A DNA stretch of 64,000 nt from Candidatus Puniceispirillum sp. (GTDB taxonomy: Bacteria > Pseudomonadota > Alphaproteobacteria > Puniceispirillales > Puniceispirillaceae), in NCBI GenBank assembly GCA_028382965.1, contig JAOEUK010000003.1, positions 1-64,000 of the forward strand, in the 5' to 3' direction. The notes beneath the pieces were generated by a model. The model was given only the letters and a program-made list of their open reading frames with translations. It did no database searches and had not been told where the DNA came from. Each line of letters opens with the position of its first letter. Within the stretch, counting starts at the first letter, position 1. The position numbers were made by a program, and so were the translations under genes. Of this stretch, positions 28,295-36,738 are shown in pieces.

Positions 28295-28785
28295 CATGAA
28301 CATTATTGACCAAAAAAAGATTCAATGTTTTGTAAACAGTCTAGTTTTTTCATTTAGGGTTTTTGCAACAGCATTAAGTAAGTACAATTTTTGCCACGAT
28401 ATTTGCAGGGATAGGTGTCAATAAAGACATCATCACAGACCGTAAAGCAGGTTTCAAGAAAAATGCAGCATCAATGAAAATTATGGCTGCAGCCCTTAGC
28501 AAGGCAGATTATGATGCTATAATCAACGAGGCCAAAAGCATTTCTGCCTGGGCGTAAAAAATTCCAAGCCAATTTCCTCAAGGAAGCGACATAGGTGAGA
28601 CGAAAGGAAGGGCCGAAATATGGTTTGATTTTGATGACTTTGAAACTCACGCCAAGTTCAATCAAACTGCTGCAGAAGAATTAATTACTGCGGTAAAATC
28701 ACGTGACCAAAGCGCAATCATGGCTGGCTTAAAAAACTTGGGTAACAGCTGCAAAGCATGCCACATAAATTACAAAGATTGGTAA
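28295..28785 (+). pseudogene. Cytochrome c' pseudogene
   Basis: The C-terminal part reads 'NSCKACHINYKDW' and a stop at 28783-28785, the CXXCH haem motif and tail of cytochrome c' (PF01322). Upstream in the same frame are 'DRKAGFKKNAASMKIM' (helix A region) and 'FPQGSDIGETKGRAEIWFD' (typical of the family). A TAA at 28555-28557 breaks the frame at 'ISAWA*KIPSQ', where the family continues without interruption. A signal-peptide-like stretch starting at the ATG at 28295 is in a different frame from the body, so a frameshift is also present. Functional relatives are periplasmic c-type haem proteins, often paired with cytochrome b561, which is the convergent neighbour here. Confidence 0.8.
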
Positions 28786-28865
28786 AAATACTGCACGAGA
28801 ATCTTAACTACCTGATTTAGCTTTGCCGGCTAGCGTGGTTGTCTGTTTTTTACGACACTCTCTAA

Positions 28866-29525
28866 TTAAAATAAGGATGGTCTCAACAGTAGTATGGATT
28901 GCGCAGTAGCAATAAATACCAACATTAAAAAAATTCCAAAAAATTTGCGCTTAATGGAAATACTACCATCCACCGAACGCACCGTGACATCATCGGCATT
29001 GCCAGTTACCATTGCACTGGTCAAATTGCGTTTATGTTTGTATTTATAGAACACGATAGCGCTAAAATGTAAAAAGACGACGAATAATAAAAAGTTTTCT
29101 CCAATACGATGCGAAGACGATGCTGCATCAGTCCCATTTGGAACCAGGTGTGCAAGCGGCCCTTCAAACAAAACATCGTCATTCGACATAGTACCGCTAA
29201 TTGCCATAAAAAGAGGAATACCAAGCAAAGCTAGCGTAGCATAACCACCAATCGCGCTGTGACCAGCTTTTGTTTTCGGCTTTGGTTTCAATATTGTTTT
29301 TAGCTCCTGAAACGCAATTGGTGGCAAAGTAAGAAATTGACGAAACTGCGCATAGTGCCCCCCCAGAAACCCCCAGAAAATTCGAAATGTTATAAGCCCA
29401 AGAATAGTCAACCCAAAACGCTCATGAAGCCACATAACGTCAGCTTTAACAGAAACAATTGCGCCAACAATACTAATGAACAAACTCCAATGAAAAAGGC
29501 GCAACGGAAAATCCCATACTCGCAT
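28866..29525 (-). CDS. Cytochrome b561-type membrane protein
   Basis: A 219-residue protein of the bacterial cytochrome b561 / Ni-hydrogenase b-subunit family, with four main transmembrane helices. It starts 'MRVWDFPLRLFHWSLF', whose His13 is a usual haem ligand. Further candidate ligands are His34 in 'WLHERFG' and the His in 'FVVFLHFSAIVFYKYK' in the last core helix. A fifth hydrophobic stretch lies at the C-terminus. Such proteins pass electrons between quinol and a c-type cytochrome in the inner membrane. Its likely partner, the cytochrome c' next door, is a pseudogene, so this cytochrome b may now serve another acceptor or be on the way out. Confidence 0.88.
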   Translation of the reverse strand: MRVWDFPLRLFHWSLFISIVGAIVSVKADVMWLHERFGLTILGLITFRIFWGFLGGHYAQFRQFLTLPPIAFQELKTILKPKPKTKAGHSAIGGYATLALLGIPLFMAISGTMSNDDVLFEGPLAHLVPNGTDAASSSHRIGENFLLFVVFLHFSAIVFYKYKHKRNLTSAMVTGNADDVTVRSVDGSISIKRKFFGIFLMLVFIATAQSILLLRPSLF

Positions 29526-29702
29526 AAAATTTTTCCTCTACAACTATGCTCAGCAAAAGCCAATCTAACATTTGCTGTATCCAAAATATCATTTTAGTTC
29601 TTTACCAAATTAAATAATAAAACTGTACAATTTTATCAGAATTCATCATAGAACTGCTACTAATCTTCGTATAACTTTATCAAGAATGATAGGCTGTTTA
29701 AC

Positions 29703-30347
29703 ATGTCAGTTATGCAAAAAAAAATTTTGGAGAAAGGCGCCGCGCTTGACCAGCTCGCAGCAATCGATCCCGACATAGCTGCTGCCCTGACCCGATTTGG
29801 CCCACCTCCAGACCGATCCTTGCCAGCAAGCTTTGAAACTCTTGCACGGTCAATCCTTGGACAACAAATTTCGCGCGCAGCAGCAAGTGCGATCTGGGCT
29901 CGCATGCATGATCAAAATTGCAGCAAAGCATCCGTGATCGCGATGAAATTGCCGGATGATATCATCCCCTTGGGCCTTTCGCGGCGCAAAGCCGAATATA
30001 TGATCGGAATTGCTATTGAGATTGAATCTGGTACTTTAAATCTGGCGGATCTTGAAACCATGACTGGCAATGATGTTCAAAAACGCCTTATTGAAATTCG
30101 GGGTATTGGCACATGGACAGCCGATAATTTTCGCCTTTTCGCCCTTGGAGATATGGATGCTTGGCCAGCCAAGGATTTAGCACTGCAAGAAGGAATGAGA
30201 CGGCTAAAAGGCCTCAAAGAACGCCCAAGCGGTATAGAACTTTGCGCGCTTGGTGATGCTTGGCGGCCATTTCGCGGCGCGGGTGCACTTATGCTTTGGC
30301 ATATTTATGGAATTCTTGTCCGTAAAGCGACAATTGACAAAATCTAG
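29703..30347 (+). CDS. DNA-3-methyladenine glycosylase II (AlkA-type)
   Basis: A 214-residue HhH-GPD base-excision glycosylase. It lacks the N-terminal extra domain of E. coli AlkA, as many bacterial members do. Motifs: 'ARSILGQQISRAAASAIW' (48-65), the helix-hairpin-helix 'IEIRGIGTWTADNF' (130-143), and the catalytic Asp158 in 'DAWPAKDLAL'. It removes alkylated purines from DNA. The ATG at 29703 has no strong ribosome binding site. It is convergent with a dead SRAP gene, and their stop codons overlap (30344-30347). Confidence 0.92.
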   Translation: MSVMQKKILEKGAALDQLAAIDPDIAAALTRFGPPPDRSLPASFETLARSILGQQISRAAASAIWARMHDQNCSKASVIAMKLPDDIIPLGLSRRKAEYMIGIAIEIESGTLNLADLETMTGNDVQKRLIEIRGIGTWTADNFRLFALGDMDAWPAKDLALQEGMRRLKGLKERPSGIELCALGDAWRPFRGAGALMLWHIYGILVRKATIDKI

Positions 30348-31012
30348 CCAAAAAGATCACCTTGATCAGTTAATACTAACTCTACCGCCTCGCCTTCCGA
30401 TGGAGTGACCAATCTTGGATTATCAACCCCAACCTTGCCCACCTCTGACGACACACGGTAACAGTTAAACCATTTTGCAGGTGCAATCTTGCATAAAGTG
30501 CTAGCCTTATCAACAGATCAATCAAGCCAAATCGTTTCATCTCCAACGCTCAACACAAGCGGTTAACGGTAATGTATTTCCGCCAGTTCTCCATCGGCAG
30601 CACTGGTCATAATCATAAATCGTGATCGACCTTCAAGGCAAAATAGCAATCCGCCCATCGCCATTACACCACCATTAAAAAACTGAATATACCATGGCGT
30701 TTTCGGAGCGGACCATTCATAGCAGCCACTTGCCACAATAATACAGCGTGAATAGGCAAAGACATCACGGAAGGTTGATTTTTCATATACTGTTTCCACA
30801 CGCGCATTAATTAAAACAGTTTTGAGTCCACCGGCTGGTGGAAGTCCCCATAGGGCATTAGTAGCTTCAGCATGCAAACCATTTCGGACAATTACTGTGG
30901 CATTCTGGCTTGGGGCAACATTTCACCGTGGAGACAAATTCTGCGTGACTGCAACACCAAACCGGCTCATCAATTCTTCAGGGGTCGCAGTGCTGGTAAA
31001 GCGTCCACACAT
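30344..31012 (-). pseudogene. SRAP (HMCES/YedK family) pseudogene with three in-frame stops
   Basis: From an ATG at 31010-31012 the frame reads MCGRFTSTATPEELM, the invariant SRAP start in which Cys2 forms the crosslink to abasic sites. It continues at exact codon phase for 223 codons to a TAG at 30344-30346, ending 'LVLTDQGDLFG'. Recognisable family parts are 'NVAPSQNATVIV', 'NALWGLPP', 'IINARVET'-like 'LINARVETVYEK', 'CIIVASGCYEW' and 'GDETIWLD'. Three stops interrupt it: TGA at codon 30 (30923-30925), TAA at codon 150 (30563-30565) and TGA at codon 165 (30518-30520). No indel is needed anywhere. A functional copy would protect abasic sites in single-stranded DNA. Codons 50-149 remain open as a 104-residue frame. 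Confidence 0.88.
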
Positions 31013-31197
31013 GATAAATCCATTCCTTGATGCCGTTCTTTAGGGCGAGGTTTTGTTGATTTTAGAACTTTAACTAACAACGGACGACTAGGCGAGCGTG
31101 CAATCATGTTGTATCACTATTAGAAGTTGAGCCAAAACAGTAGCTAATAAAACAGCGTATTAATTGGCAGAAAAACAAAAAGGGGGGGTTTGGGAAC

Positions 31198-32178
31198 ATG
31201 ACCGAAATTATTCCCATTTCAGATGCCAGCATTGCCAGTGCGGTAACGCGCCTGAAAGCGGGCAGGCTTGTGGCGTTTCCAACCGAGACAGTTTATGGTC
31301 TCGGGGCTGATGCCACAAATGCTTCGGCGGTGGCGTGTATTTTTGCAGCAAAACAGCGGCCTGAATTTAACCCAATTATCAGCCATGTGGCATCGCGCGC
31401 CGCAGCCTTTGAATTTGGCAAGGAAACCCAAGTTGCAGCGGCATTGGCTGACGCGTTTTGGCCCGGCCCTTTAACCCTCATTCTACACCGCACAAATCTA
31501 TGCCCTGTGGCGATGCTGGCCACCGCTGGACTTGATAAAATTGGTCTTCGAGTTCCAGCTCATGACGGTGCACAGATGCTTCTGCGGGCATTTGGCAGAC
31601 CAGTGGCAGCCCCAAGTGCAAATCCATCAGGCAAAATCAGCCCCAGCACCGCCTATCATGTTTTACATGGCCTTGGTGAGAATGTGGAGTTTGTTTTAGA
31701 TGGTGGGCCAAGTAAAAACGGCCTTGAATCTACCATTATTGACTGCACTGGGCCTAAGGCTTGCCTTTTACGACCAGGCAGCATCACTCGCGAAGCAATC
31801 ACAACAGCCCTGAAAGAAGCAGGTCTTGATCCATCAATAACCATTGCCAAACCACTTGATGATCAAGCTAATCCTATCGCGCCAGGCCAATTAAAAAGCC
31901 ATTATGCGCCCCGAGCAAAGATGCGCTTGGCAGCTAAAACCAAACAACCAGGTGAAGAACTGATAGGGTTTGGTGCCATCCTTGGTGCAGGAAAGCTTGA
32001 GCTAAACCTAAGCCCATCAAGCAATTTGATCGAGGCCGCCGCTAACCTGTATTCAATGTTACACGCCGCCGATGCAACCGGTACGGAGGAAATTGCCATT
32101 GCCAAAATTCCCAATACTAGCCTTGGTGAAGCCATTAATGATCGGTTGCGCCGTGCAGCTGCCCCGCGCTCCATCTAA
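31198..32178 (+). CDS. tsaC: L-threonylcarbamoyladenylate synthase, long Sua5 type
   Basis: Forms threonylcarbamoyl-AMP from Thr, bicarbonate and ATP, for the t6A37 modification of ANN-decoding tRNAs. The 326-residue length shows the Sua5 form: a YrdC domain (about 5-200) plus a C-terminal Sua5 domain (about 220-320). Motifs: 'AFPTETVYGLGADA' (26-39), 'APSANPSGKISP' in the substrate pocket around 139-150, and 'SHYAPR' in the linker loop that closes the site. The upstream base run AAAGGGGGGGTTTGGG is an unusual G-rich ribosome-binding region. Confidence 0.94.
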   Translation: MTEIIPISDASIASAVTRLKAGRLVAFPTETVYGLGADATNASAVACIFAAKQRPEFNPIISHVASRAAAFEFGKETQVAAALADAFWPGPLTLILHRTNLCPVAMLATAGLDKIGLRVPAHDGAQMLLRAFGRPVAAPSANPSGKISPSTAYHVLHGLGENVEFVLDGGPSKNGLESTIIDCTGPKACLLRPGSITREAITTALKEAGLDPSITIAKPLDDQANPIAPGQLKSHYAPRAKMRLAAKTKQPGEELIGFGAILGAGKLELNLSPSSNLIEAAANLYSMLHAADATGTEEIAIAKIPNTSLGEAINDRLRRAAAPRSI

Positions 32179-32407
32179 GGGCGGCAAAACGATACTAATC
32201 ATTAAAAATGTCTAAATATGTTTGCTTATGGGATCTATCTCGCTTCTGAATTTGCATTGAACGGCTCAGAACTCTATATCTAAATAAACATGAACTATGC
32301 CATATCACTGTTTTTTATAGGGGCCCTGAAAGATATTTTTGGAGATTATTAGCGCCTTAATCGGCTACGGCCAGTTTTAATAGAACCTCGATAGGATTTG
32401 CACACAC

Positions 32408-33850
32408 ATGGACGACCGTAAACCAAACATCATTGATGATCTTATAGCCATGCTTGGCGAAAAAGCAGTGCTCCGAAAGGCTGACGATACGAAAAGCTAT
32501 CTGTCTGATTGGCATAATCGCTTTCACGGTGCTGCCCATGCGGTTGTGTTGCCAGTGTCAACGGCTCAGGTCTCTGAAATCATGGCGTATGCTAAAAAGC
32601 ATAACATTGTTGTAGTTCCGCAAGGTGGCAACACAGGATTCATGGGCGGAGCAACCCCCGACAAGAGCGGCAACACAATTCTTTTATCACTCCGGCGGAT
32701 GAACAAGGTTCGTGACTGTGACGCAAAGAATATGTCAATGACTGTTGAAGCAGGCTGTATTTTACAAAACCTTCAAGATGTTGCTGAGAATGAAGGGCTA
32801 TATTTTCCATTAAACCTAGCAGCAAAGGGTAGCTGCACAATAGGCGGCAACCTTGGCACAAATGCTGGCGGTTTGAATGTCGTTCGCTATGGCACCGCGC
32901 GCGCGCTCACCCTCGGCCTTGAAGTGGTATTAATGGGTGGTGAAATTCTGGACATGCTTAGCGGGCTGCGTAAAGACAATACAGGCTATGATCTTAAAGA
33001 TTTGTTTATAGGGTCAGAAGGAACACTGGGCATAATCACCGCGGCAACAATGCGGCTGTTCCCTATACCTGTTTCCGTGAGCACAGCCTTTGCCGAAGTG
33101 CGCGATGTTGATGCCGCTGTTGAGCTGCTACAAAAAGTTCAGGCCGCATCGGGCGGCATGGTCGAAGCATTCGAGCTGATTCCTGCTGACATTATGCATG
33201 TTCTTTTTGAATCCTTCCCCGACATCCAGCTTCCATTGGCAAAAATTGGTGACATGAATGTTCTTATGGAAATTGGTAGCACTAACCCAGCAGATAACGA
33301 GCCTGATGGAAATGGCAGTGCTCCCATTCAAAATATCATGGAGTCTGTTCTGGCCAATGCTTTTGAAGAAGGGTTAGTGATTGACGCTACCATTGCAAAT
33401 AGTGATGCACAACGGGATGCATTATGGGAAGTAAGAGAATCTGCTCCAGAATCTCACAAACGCGCAGGCAAGGTCGTGAGGTCAGATGTTGCTCTAACGC
33501 AATCAGCGCTGGCGCCATTTTATGCCGATATGGTTGCCGGCATAAAGGCGATTGATTCCAATATCCGCATTTGTGGTTATGGGCATATAGGTGATGGCAA
33601 TTTACATTTTAATCTTGTTCAAGCTGCTGGTGGTGACCCTGAATTTGATGCCAAGACTCCCAAACTACTAGAATTAATATATAGTAAAGTCACAAAATAT
33701 GGTGGGTCGATCAGTGCCGAACATGGTATTGGTCAAGCCAAACGTGATCAACTAGTGGAGGTAAAAAGCCCTGCTATCATTAATACAATGAAAGCCATCA
33801 AAGCGGCTTTGGACCCAAAAAACTTAATGAACCCAGGTAAGGTAATATAA
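32408..33850 (+). CDS. FAD-linked oxidase (GlcD / D-2-hydroxyacid dehydrogenase type)
   Basis: A 480-residue flavoenzyme with an N-terminal PCMH FAD-binding domain (about 35-215) and a C-terminal FAD-oxidase cap. Visible are 'VVPQGGNTGFMGGATPD' near residues 64-80, 'NLGTNAGGLNVVRYG' near 150-164, 'HIGDGNLHFNL' near 395 and 'SAEHGIGQAKRD' near 435, then the standard ending 'DPKNLMNPGKV'. The two His-containing motifs bind substrate carboxylate and metal in D-lactate and D-2-hydroxyglutarate dehydrogenases. The precise D-2-hydroxyacid is unknown. A role in removing D-2-hydroxyglutarate, for instance from serine synthesis side reactions, is possible. Confidence 0.9.
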   Translation: MDDRKPNIIDDLIAMLGEKAVLRKADDTKSYLSDWHNRFHGAAHAVVLPVSTAQVSEIMAYAKKHNIVVVPQGGNTGFMGGATPDKSGNTILLSLRRMNKVRDCDAKNMSMTVEAGCILQNLQDVAENEGLYFPLNLAAKGSCTIGGNLGTNAGGLNVVRYGTARALTLGLEVVLMGGEILDMLSGLRKDNTGYDLKDLFIGSEGTLGIITAATMRLFPIPVSVSTAFAEVRDVDAAVELLQKVQAASGGMVEAFELIPADIMHVLFESFPDIQLPLAKIGDMNVLMEIGSTNPADNEPDGNGSAPIQNIMESVLANAFEEGLVIDATIANSDAQRDALWEVRESAPESHKRAGKVVRSDVALTQSALAPFYADMVAGIKAIDSNIRICGYGHIGDGNLHFNLVQAAGGDPEFDAKTPKLLELIYSKVTKYGGSISAEHGIGQAKRDQLVEVKSPAIINTMKAIKAALDPKNLMNPGKVI

Positions 33851-33886
33851 AAATTTTGTTACTTAGCAGTTAGGCACAACACCACC

Positions 33887-34438
33887 ATGCTAAAAACTCC
33901 AAAAAGTCAAGATATTCTGAATTTCTGGTTTGCAGAAATCTCACCTGATTCGTGGTTCAGAAAGGATTCTAATTTCGATAATGAATTGGAAAAACGTTTT
34001 GGTAAGGCTGTTTCTAATGCCCTTTCTGGAAGGCTGGATCATTGGGCTGATAATGTTGATGGTTGCCTTGCTTTAATTATTTTGTTGGATCAGTTTACTC
34101 GCAATATATTTCGGCAATCCGCCCGTGCCTTTTCTGGTGATGAAATGGCCTTGGCCCTTAGTCTTCGGTGTGTTGACCGAGGGTATCTGGACGTTGTAGG
34201 GGAGCCGTCTTGCCATTTCATGCTTATGCCTATGATGCATAGCGAGGTTTCAAAAATCCAAAAAGCAGCTTTACCATTATTCAAAAAATACACTTCAGAT
34301 CTAACATATGATTTTGCTGTCAAACATCATGATGCGATCATTAAATTCGGACGATTTCCTCATCGTAACAAGGCGCTTGGCCGTCCCAATACATTAGAAG
34401 AAAATAAATGTTTTACTCAACCTTGCTTTTCATTCTAA
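33887..34438 (+). CDS. DUF924 family protein
   Basis: A 183-residue cytosolic protein of DUF924 (TPR-like helical fold). Typical features are the start 'DILNFWFAEISPDSWF' (9-24), 'LILLDQFTRNIFRQSARAF' like region (around 65-83), 'MLMPMMHSE' (108-116) and 'KFGRFPHRNKALGRPNT' (150-166). The family has no settled function. It follows the FAD-linked oxidase by 36 bp, so the two may share a transcript. It is convergent with the GT9 gene, with only 5 bp between stops. Confidence 0.88.
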   Translation: MLKTPKSQDILNFWFAEISPDSWFRKDSNFDNELEKRFGKAVSNALSGRLDHWADNVDGCLALIILLDQFTRNIFRQSARAFSGDEMALALSLRCVDRGYLDVVGEPSCHFMLMPMMHSEVSKIQKAALPLFKKYTSDLTYDFAVKHHDAIIKFGRFPHRNKALGRPNTLEENKCFTQPCFSF

Positions 34439-34443
34439 ATCGT

Positions 34444-35394
34444 TCAAGAACCACTAAGGCTGCAAAGCGCGTTCAAAGCAGCTTTTACCGTAATACTTGA
34501 AATTGGCGCACCACGAAGCCATTTACAAATTCGTCCAGTTGGAGCTGACATTGTTGGATCAGTGTCTGGGCCCATTATCATAAGAGTGGGAGCTCCAATC
34601 TTTGCTGATAAAAATATTGGACCGGTGTCATTACCAATAACATAGGATGCCCCTTTCATTAGCCGTGTAAGCCCTGTCAAATTCGTTCTGCCGCATGAAT
34701 CAATTGCGCTAGGTGCATCTGCTAACACAGAATCTATCGCGCTGCGATCTACTCTTGTGCCAACCAAATAAACTATAATTCCACGTGCAGCAAGATCATT
34801 AGCAACAGCAGCAAAATGCTTTGCCGGCCAACGTTTTTGTGGTTTGGCCAATGAACATCCGGGCACCATCACCGCATAAGCTTTAGTATTATCAGCTAAA
34901 TAGTCACTTTGAGAATCAGCATTTATTGTATTAAGCCAGTCCATATCAGCATTTTGTCGAACACCACCTGCCAGTTCGGCAGTTAGTAACATCCTTTCCC
35001 GATTATTTACCCCTATAAAATCAGGTAACAGATCTGAACAACCAGGCGCTCGCCCAATCCAGCGTGTCCCAGGAGGCAAGAAGTGCGAAAAATATTGATT
35101 AGTCCGCCTACTACATTGCATATCAACAACCAAAGACCAGTTTTGACGTAAGTGACGACGAATACTAAAAGTAGCAAGAAAATTAAAAAACCCAGCTCTC
35201 GGATCAATAATCACATCATCAAACCATGGCATACTCTCTGCTAGTGTAGCAAAATTTGGTCCTGTCATTAGTGTAATGTGAGCTTTTGGGTTGCCCGCCC
35301 GAATCGTTGCAAACGAATCTAGACCCTGAATAATATCGCCCAGCGCACCGTGCTTAATGACAAGGATCCGAACTTTGGTATAATGAGTAAGCAT
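34444..35394 (-). CDS. Glycosyltransferase family 9 (heptosyltransferase-like)
   Basis: A 316-residue GT-B enzyme of family 9. Visible are 'ILVIKHGALGDIIQGLDSF' (10-28, N-terminal sugar-acceptor domain), 'KRWPAKHFA' around residue 182, and 'VIGNDTGPIFLSAKIGAPT' around 253-271, the donor-binding region with its conserved D-T-G-P. Family members transfer heptose from ADP-heptose to LPS inner core; HldE, which makes ADP-heptose, is encoded 11 kb away in this window. It is divergent from a GT4 enzyme gene and lptD. Acceptor specificity is unknown. Confidence 0.88.
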   Translation of the reverse strand: MLTHYTKVRILVIKHGALGDIIQGLDSFATIRAGNPKAHITLMTGPNFATLAESMPWFDDVIIDPRAGFFNFLATFSIRRHLRQNWSLVVDMQCSRRTNQYFSHFLPPGTRWIGRAPGCSDLLPDFIGVNNRERMLLTAELAGGVRQNADMDWLNTINADSQSDYLADNTKAYAVMVPGCSLAKPQKRWPAKHFAAVANDLAARGIIVYLVGTRVDRSAIDSVLADAPSAIDSCGRTNLTGLTRLMKGASYVIGNDTGPIFLSAKIGAPTLMIMGPDTDPTMSAPTGRICKWLRGAPISSITVKAALNALCSLSGS

Positions 35395-35540
35395 AAGTGT
35401 TTATCATTTTTTGTTATATACGTTGGCTATTTTGGTTTTCAACATGCCATATAAACTAACATATTGTGTCATTCACGTGATGCAATAGAATAGAGCCATA
35501 AAATACAAATTCTTGCACTTACATAAATGGAATAAATACT

Positions 35541-36671
35541 GTGCCTAGAGCTAAAAGTTGTCCCAAAATAGATATTTTACTGCCGGTAAAAGAAACATTT
35601 TCAGCTGCTCATGCAGGTGCTGTTGCAACAGTTGTCTATGATCTTGTTTCGGCGAGCACGCAGTCTGCAAATCTAACAGTGATAGGCCGTTCAGTCACTC
35701 TTCCATTTCCTAATGTAAATTATGTACCATTAAAACCAATAAAAACTTGGATTTTTGGTAAAAATATAGGGTTTACTGCCGCCTATATTGATTGGTTAGC
35801 ACACCGCAAAAAACCTGATTTAATTGAGATCCATGGACGATGCAATGTTGCAGCTTATGTGCTAAAAAAACGGCCAGATATTCCAATCATCCTTTATCTT
35901 CACAATGATCCACGCGAAATGACAGGAGCAAAATCTGTTGCAGAACGCCAGAGACTATTGGACGGACTTGCCCAGATTATTTGTGTTTCTAACTATATCC
36001 GCAATTGTTTTCTGGATGGTTTGCTCAAAAACCCAAACCCTGTAGAAAAAATTCGCGTTGTTCAAAATGGAGTTGTTCGTCGCTTAAAATCGCCACCAGC
36101 TAAAGAGCATATAATTTTTATTGCTGGGCGAATGGTCCCCGAAAAAGGAATTTTGGAAGCTGCATCAGCCCTTGCTGAAATCCTACCATCCTTTCCTGAA
36201 TGGCGATTAGTCATAGCAGGGTCAAAAAAATTCAAAGATACTATCCCGGGCAACTATGAATTAAAAGTTCAAAAAGCCATTTCCAACCTCGGTAATCAAG
36301 CTCTAATGACTGGCTTTATTCCCATAGAAAATGTTCGTCATTGGCAGGAACGTTCTGCCATTGCCGCCTGTCCATCTTTGTGGCAAGAGCCACTTGGTAA
36401 AGTTGTGGTTGAAGCTTTGGCTGCAGGCTGTGCAGTCCTCACTACACGATGTGGCGGCATCCCAGAAGTTGCAGAGGGGCGCGCTATGATCATAGACAAA
36501 CCATCTATGTCCACTTTTCGCGACGGCTTTCAAAAGCTATTGAAGAATGAAAAGCTGCGTAAAGACCTGCAGGCAAAAGCTTGGGCGGATTTTCCATTTA
36601 CTAACATCAAAATGGCCCATGAAGTGGATTTAATTAGGTTGAATGCAATAGTGGCTTTTCATAGACACTAA
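35541..36671 (+). CDS. Glycosyltransferase, GT4 family (group 1)
   Basis: A 376-residue GT-B glycosyltransferase starting with GTG at 35541. The C-terminal donor domain holds 'FIAGRMVPEKGILEAASAL' near 194-212 and 'PSLWQEPLGKVVVEALAAG' near 278-296, the E-X7-E retaining signature that binds the nucleotide-sugar, then 'TTRCGGIPEVAEG'. The N-terminal half has the acceptor Rossmann domain. It probably acts in LPS core or other surface sugar synthesis. It is followed 67 bp later by lptD and faces the GT9 gene, which supports an LPS role. Confidence 0.9.
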   Translation: MPRAKSCPKIDILLPVKETFSAAHAGAVATVVYDLVSASTQSANLTVIGRSVTLPFPNVNYVPLKPIKTWIFGKNIGFTAAYIDWLAHRKKPDLIEIHGRCNVAAYVLKKRPDIPIILYLHNDPREMTGAKSVAERQRLLDGLAQIICVSNYIRNCFLDGLLKNPNPVEKIRVVQNGVVRRLKSPPAKEHIIFIAGRMVPEKGILEAASALAEILPSFPEWRLVIAGSKKFKDTIPGNYELKVQKAISNLGNQALMTGFIPIENVRHWQERSAIAACPSLWQEPLGKVVVEALAAGCAVLTTRCGGIPEVAEGRAMIIDKPSMSTFRDGFQKLLKNEKLRKDLQAKAWADFPFTNIKMAHEVDLIRLNAIVAFHRH

Positions 36672-36738
36672 TGATAAGAAAGAGTAGCGATAAGGCCACG
36701 CTTAAGCTGAAAACGTAACCCAACGAAAGATAAAGATT

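Noticed and set aside
30344-31012. Recoded stop codons (selenocysteine, or TGA read as Trp) in the SRAP gene
   Set aside because: One of the three stops is TAA, neighbouring genes end normally with TGA (for example purQ coupled to purL), and no selenocysteine insertion structure was seen.
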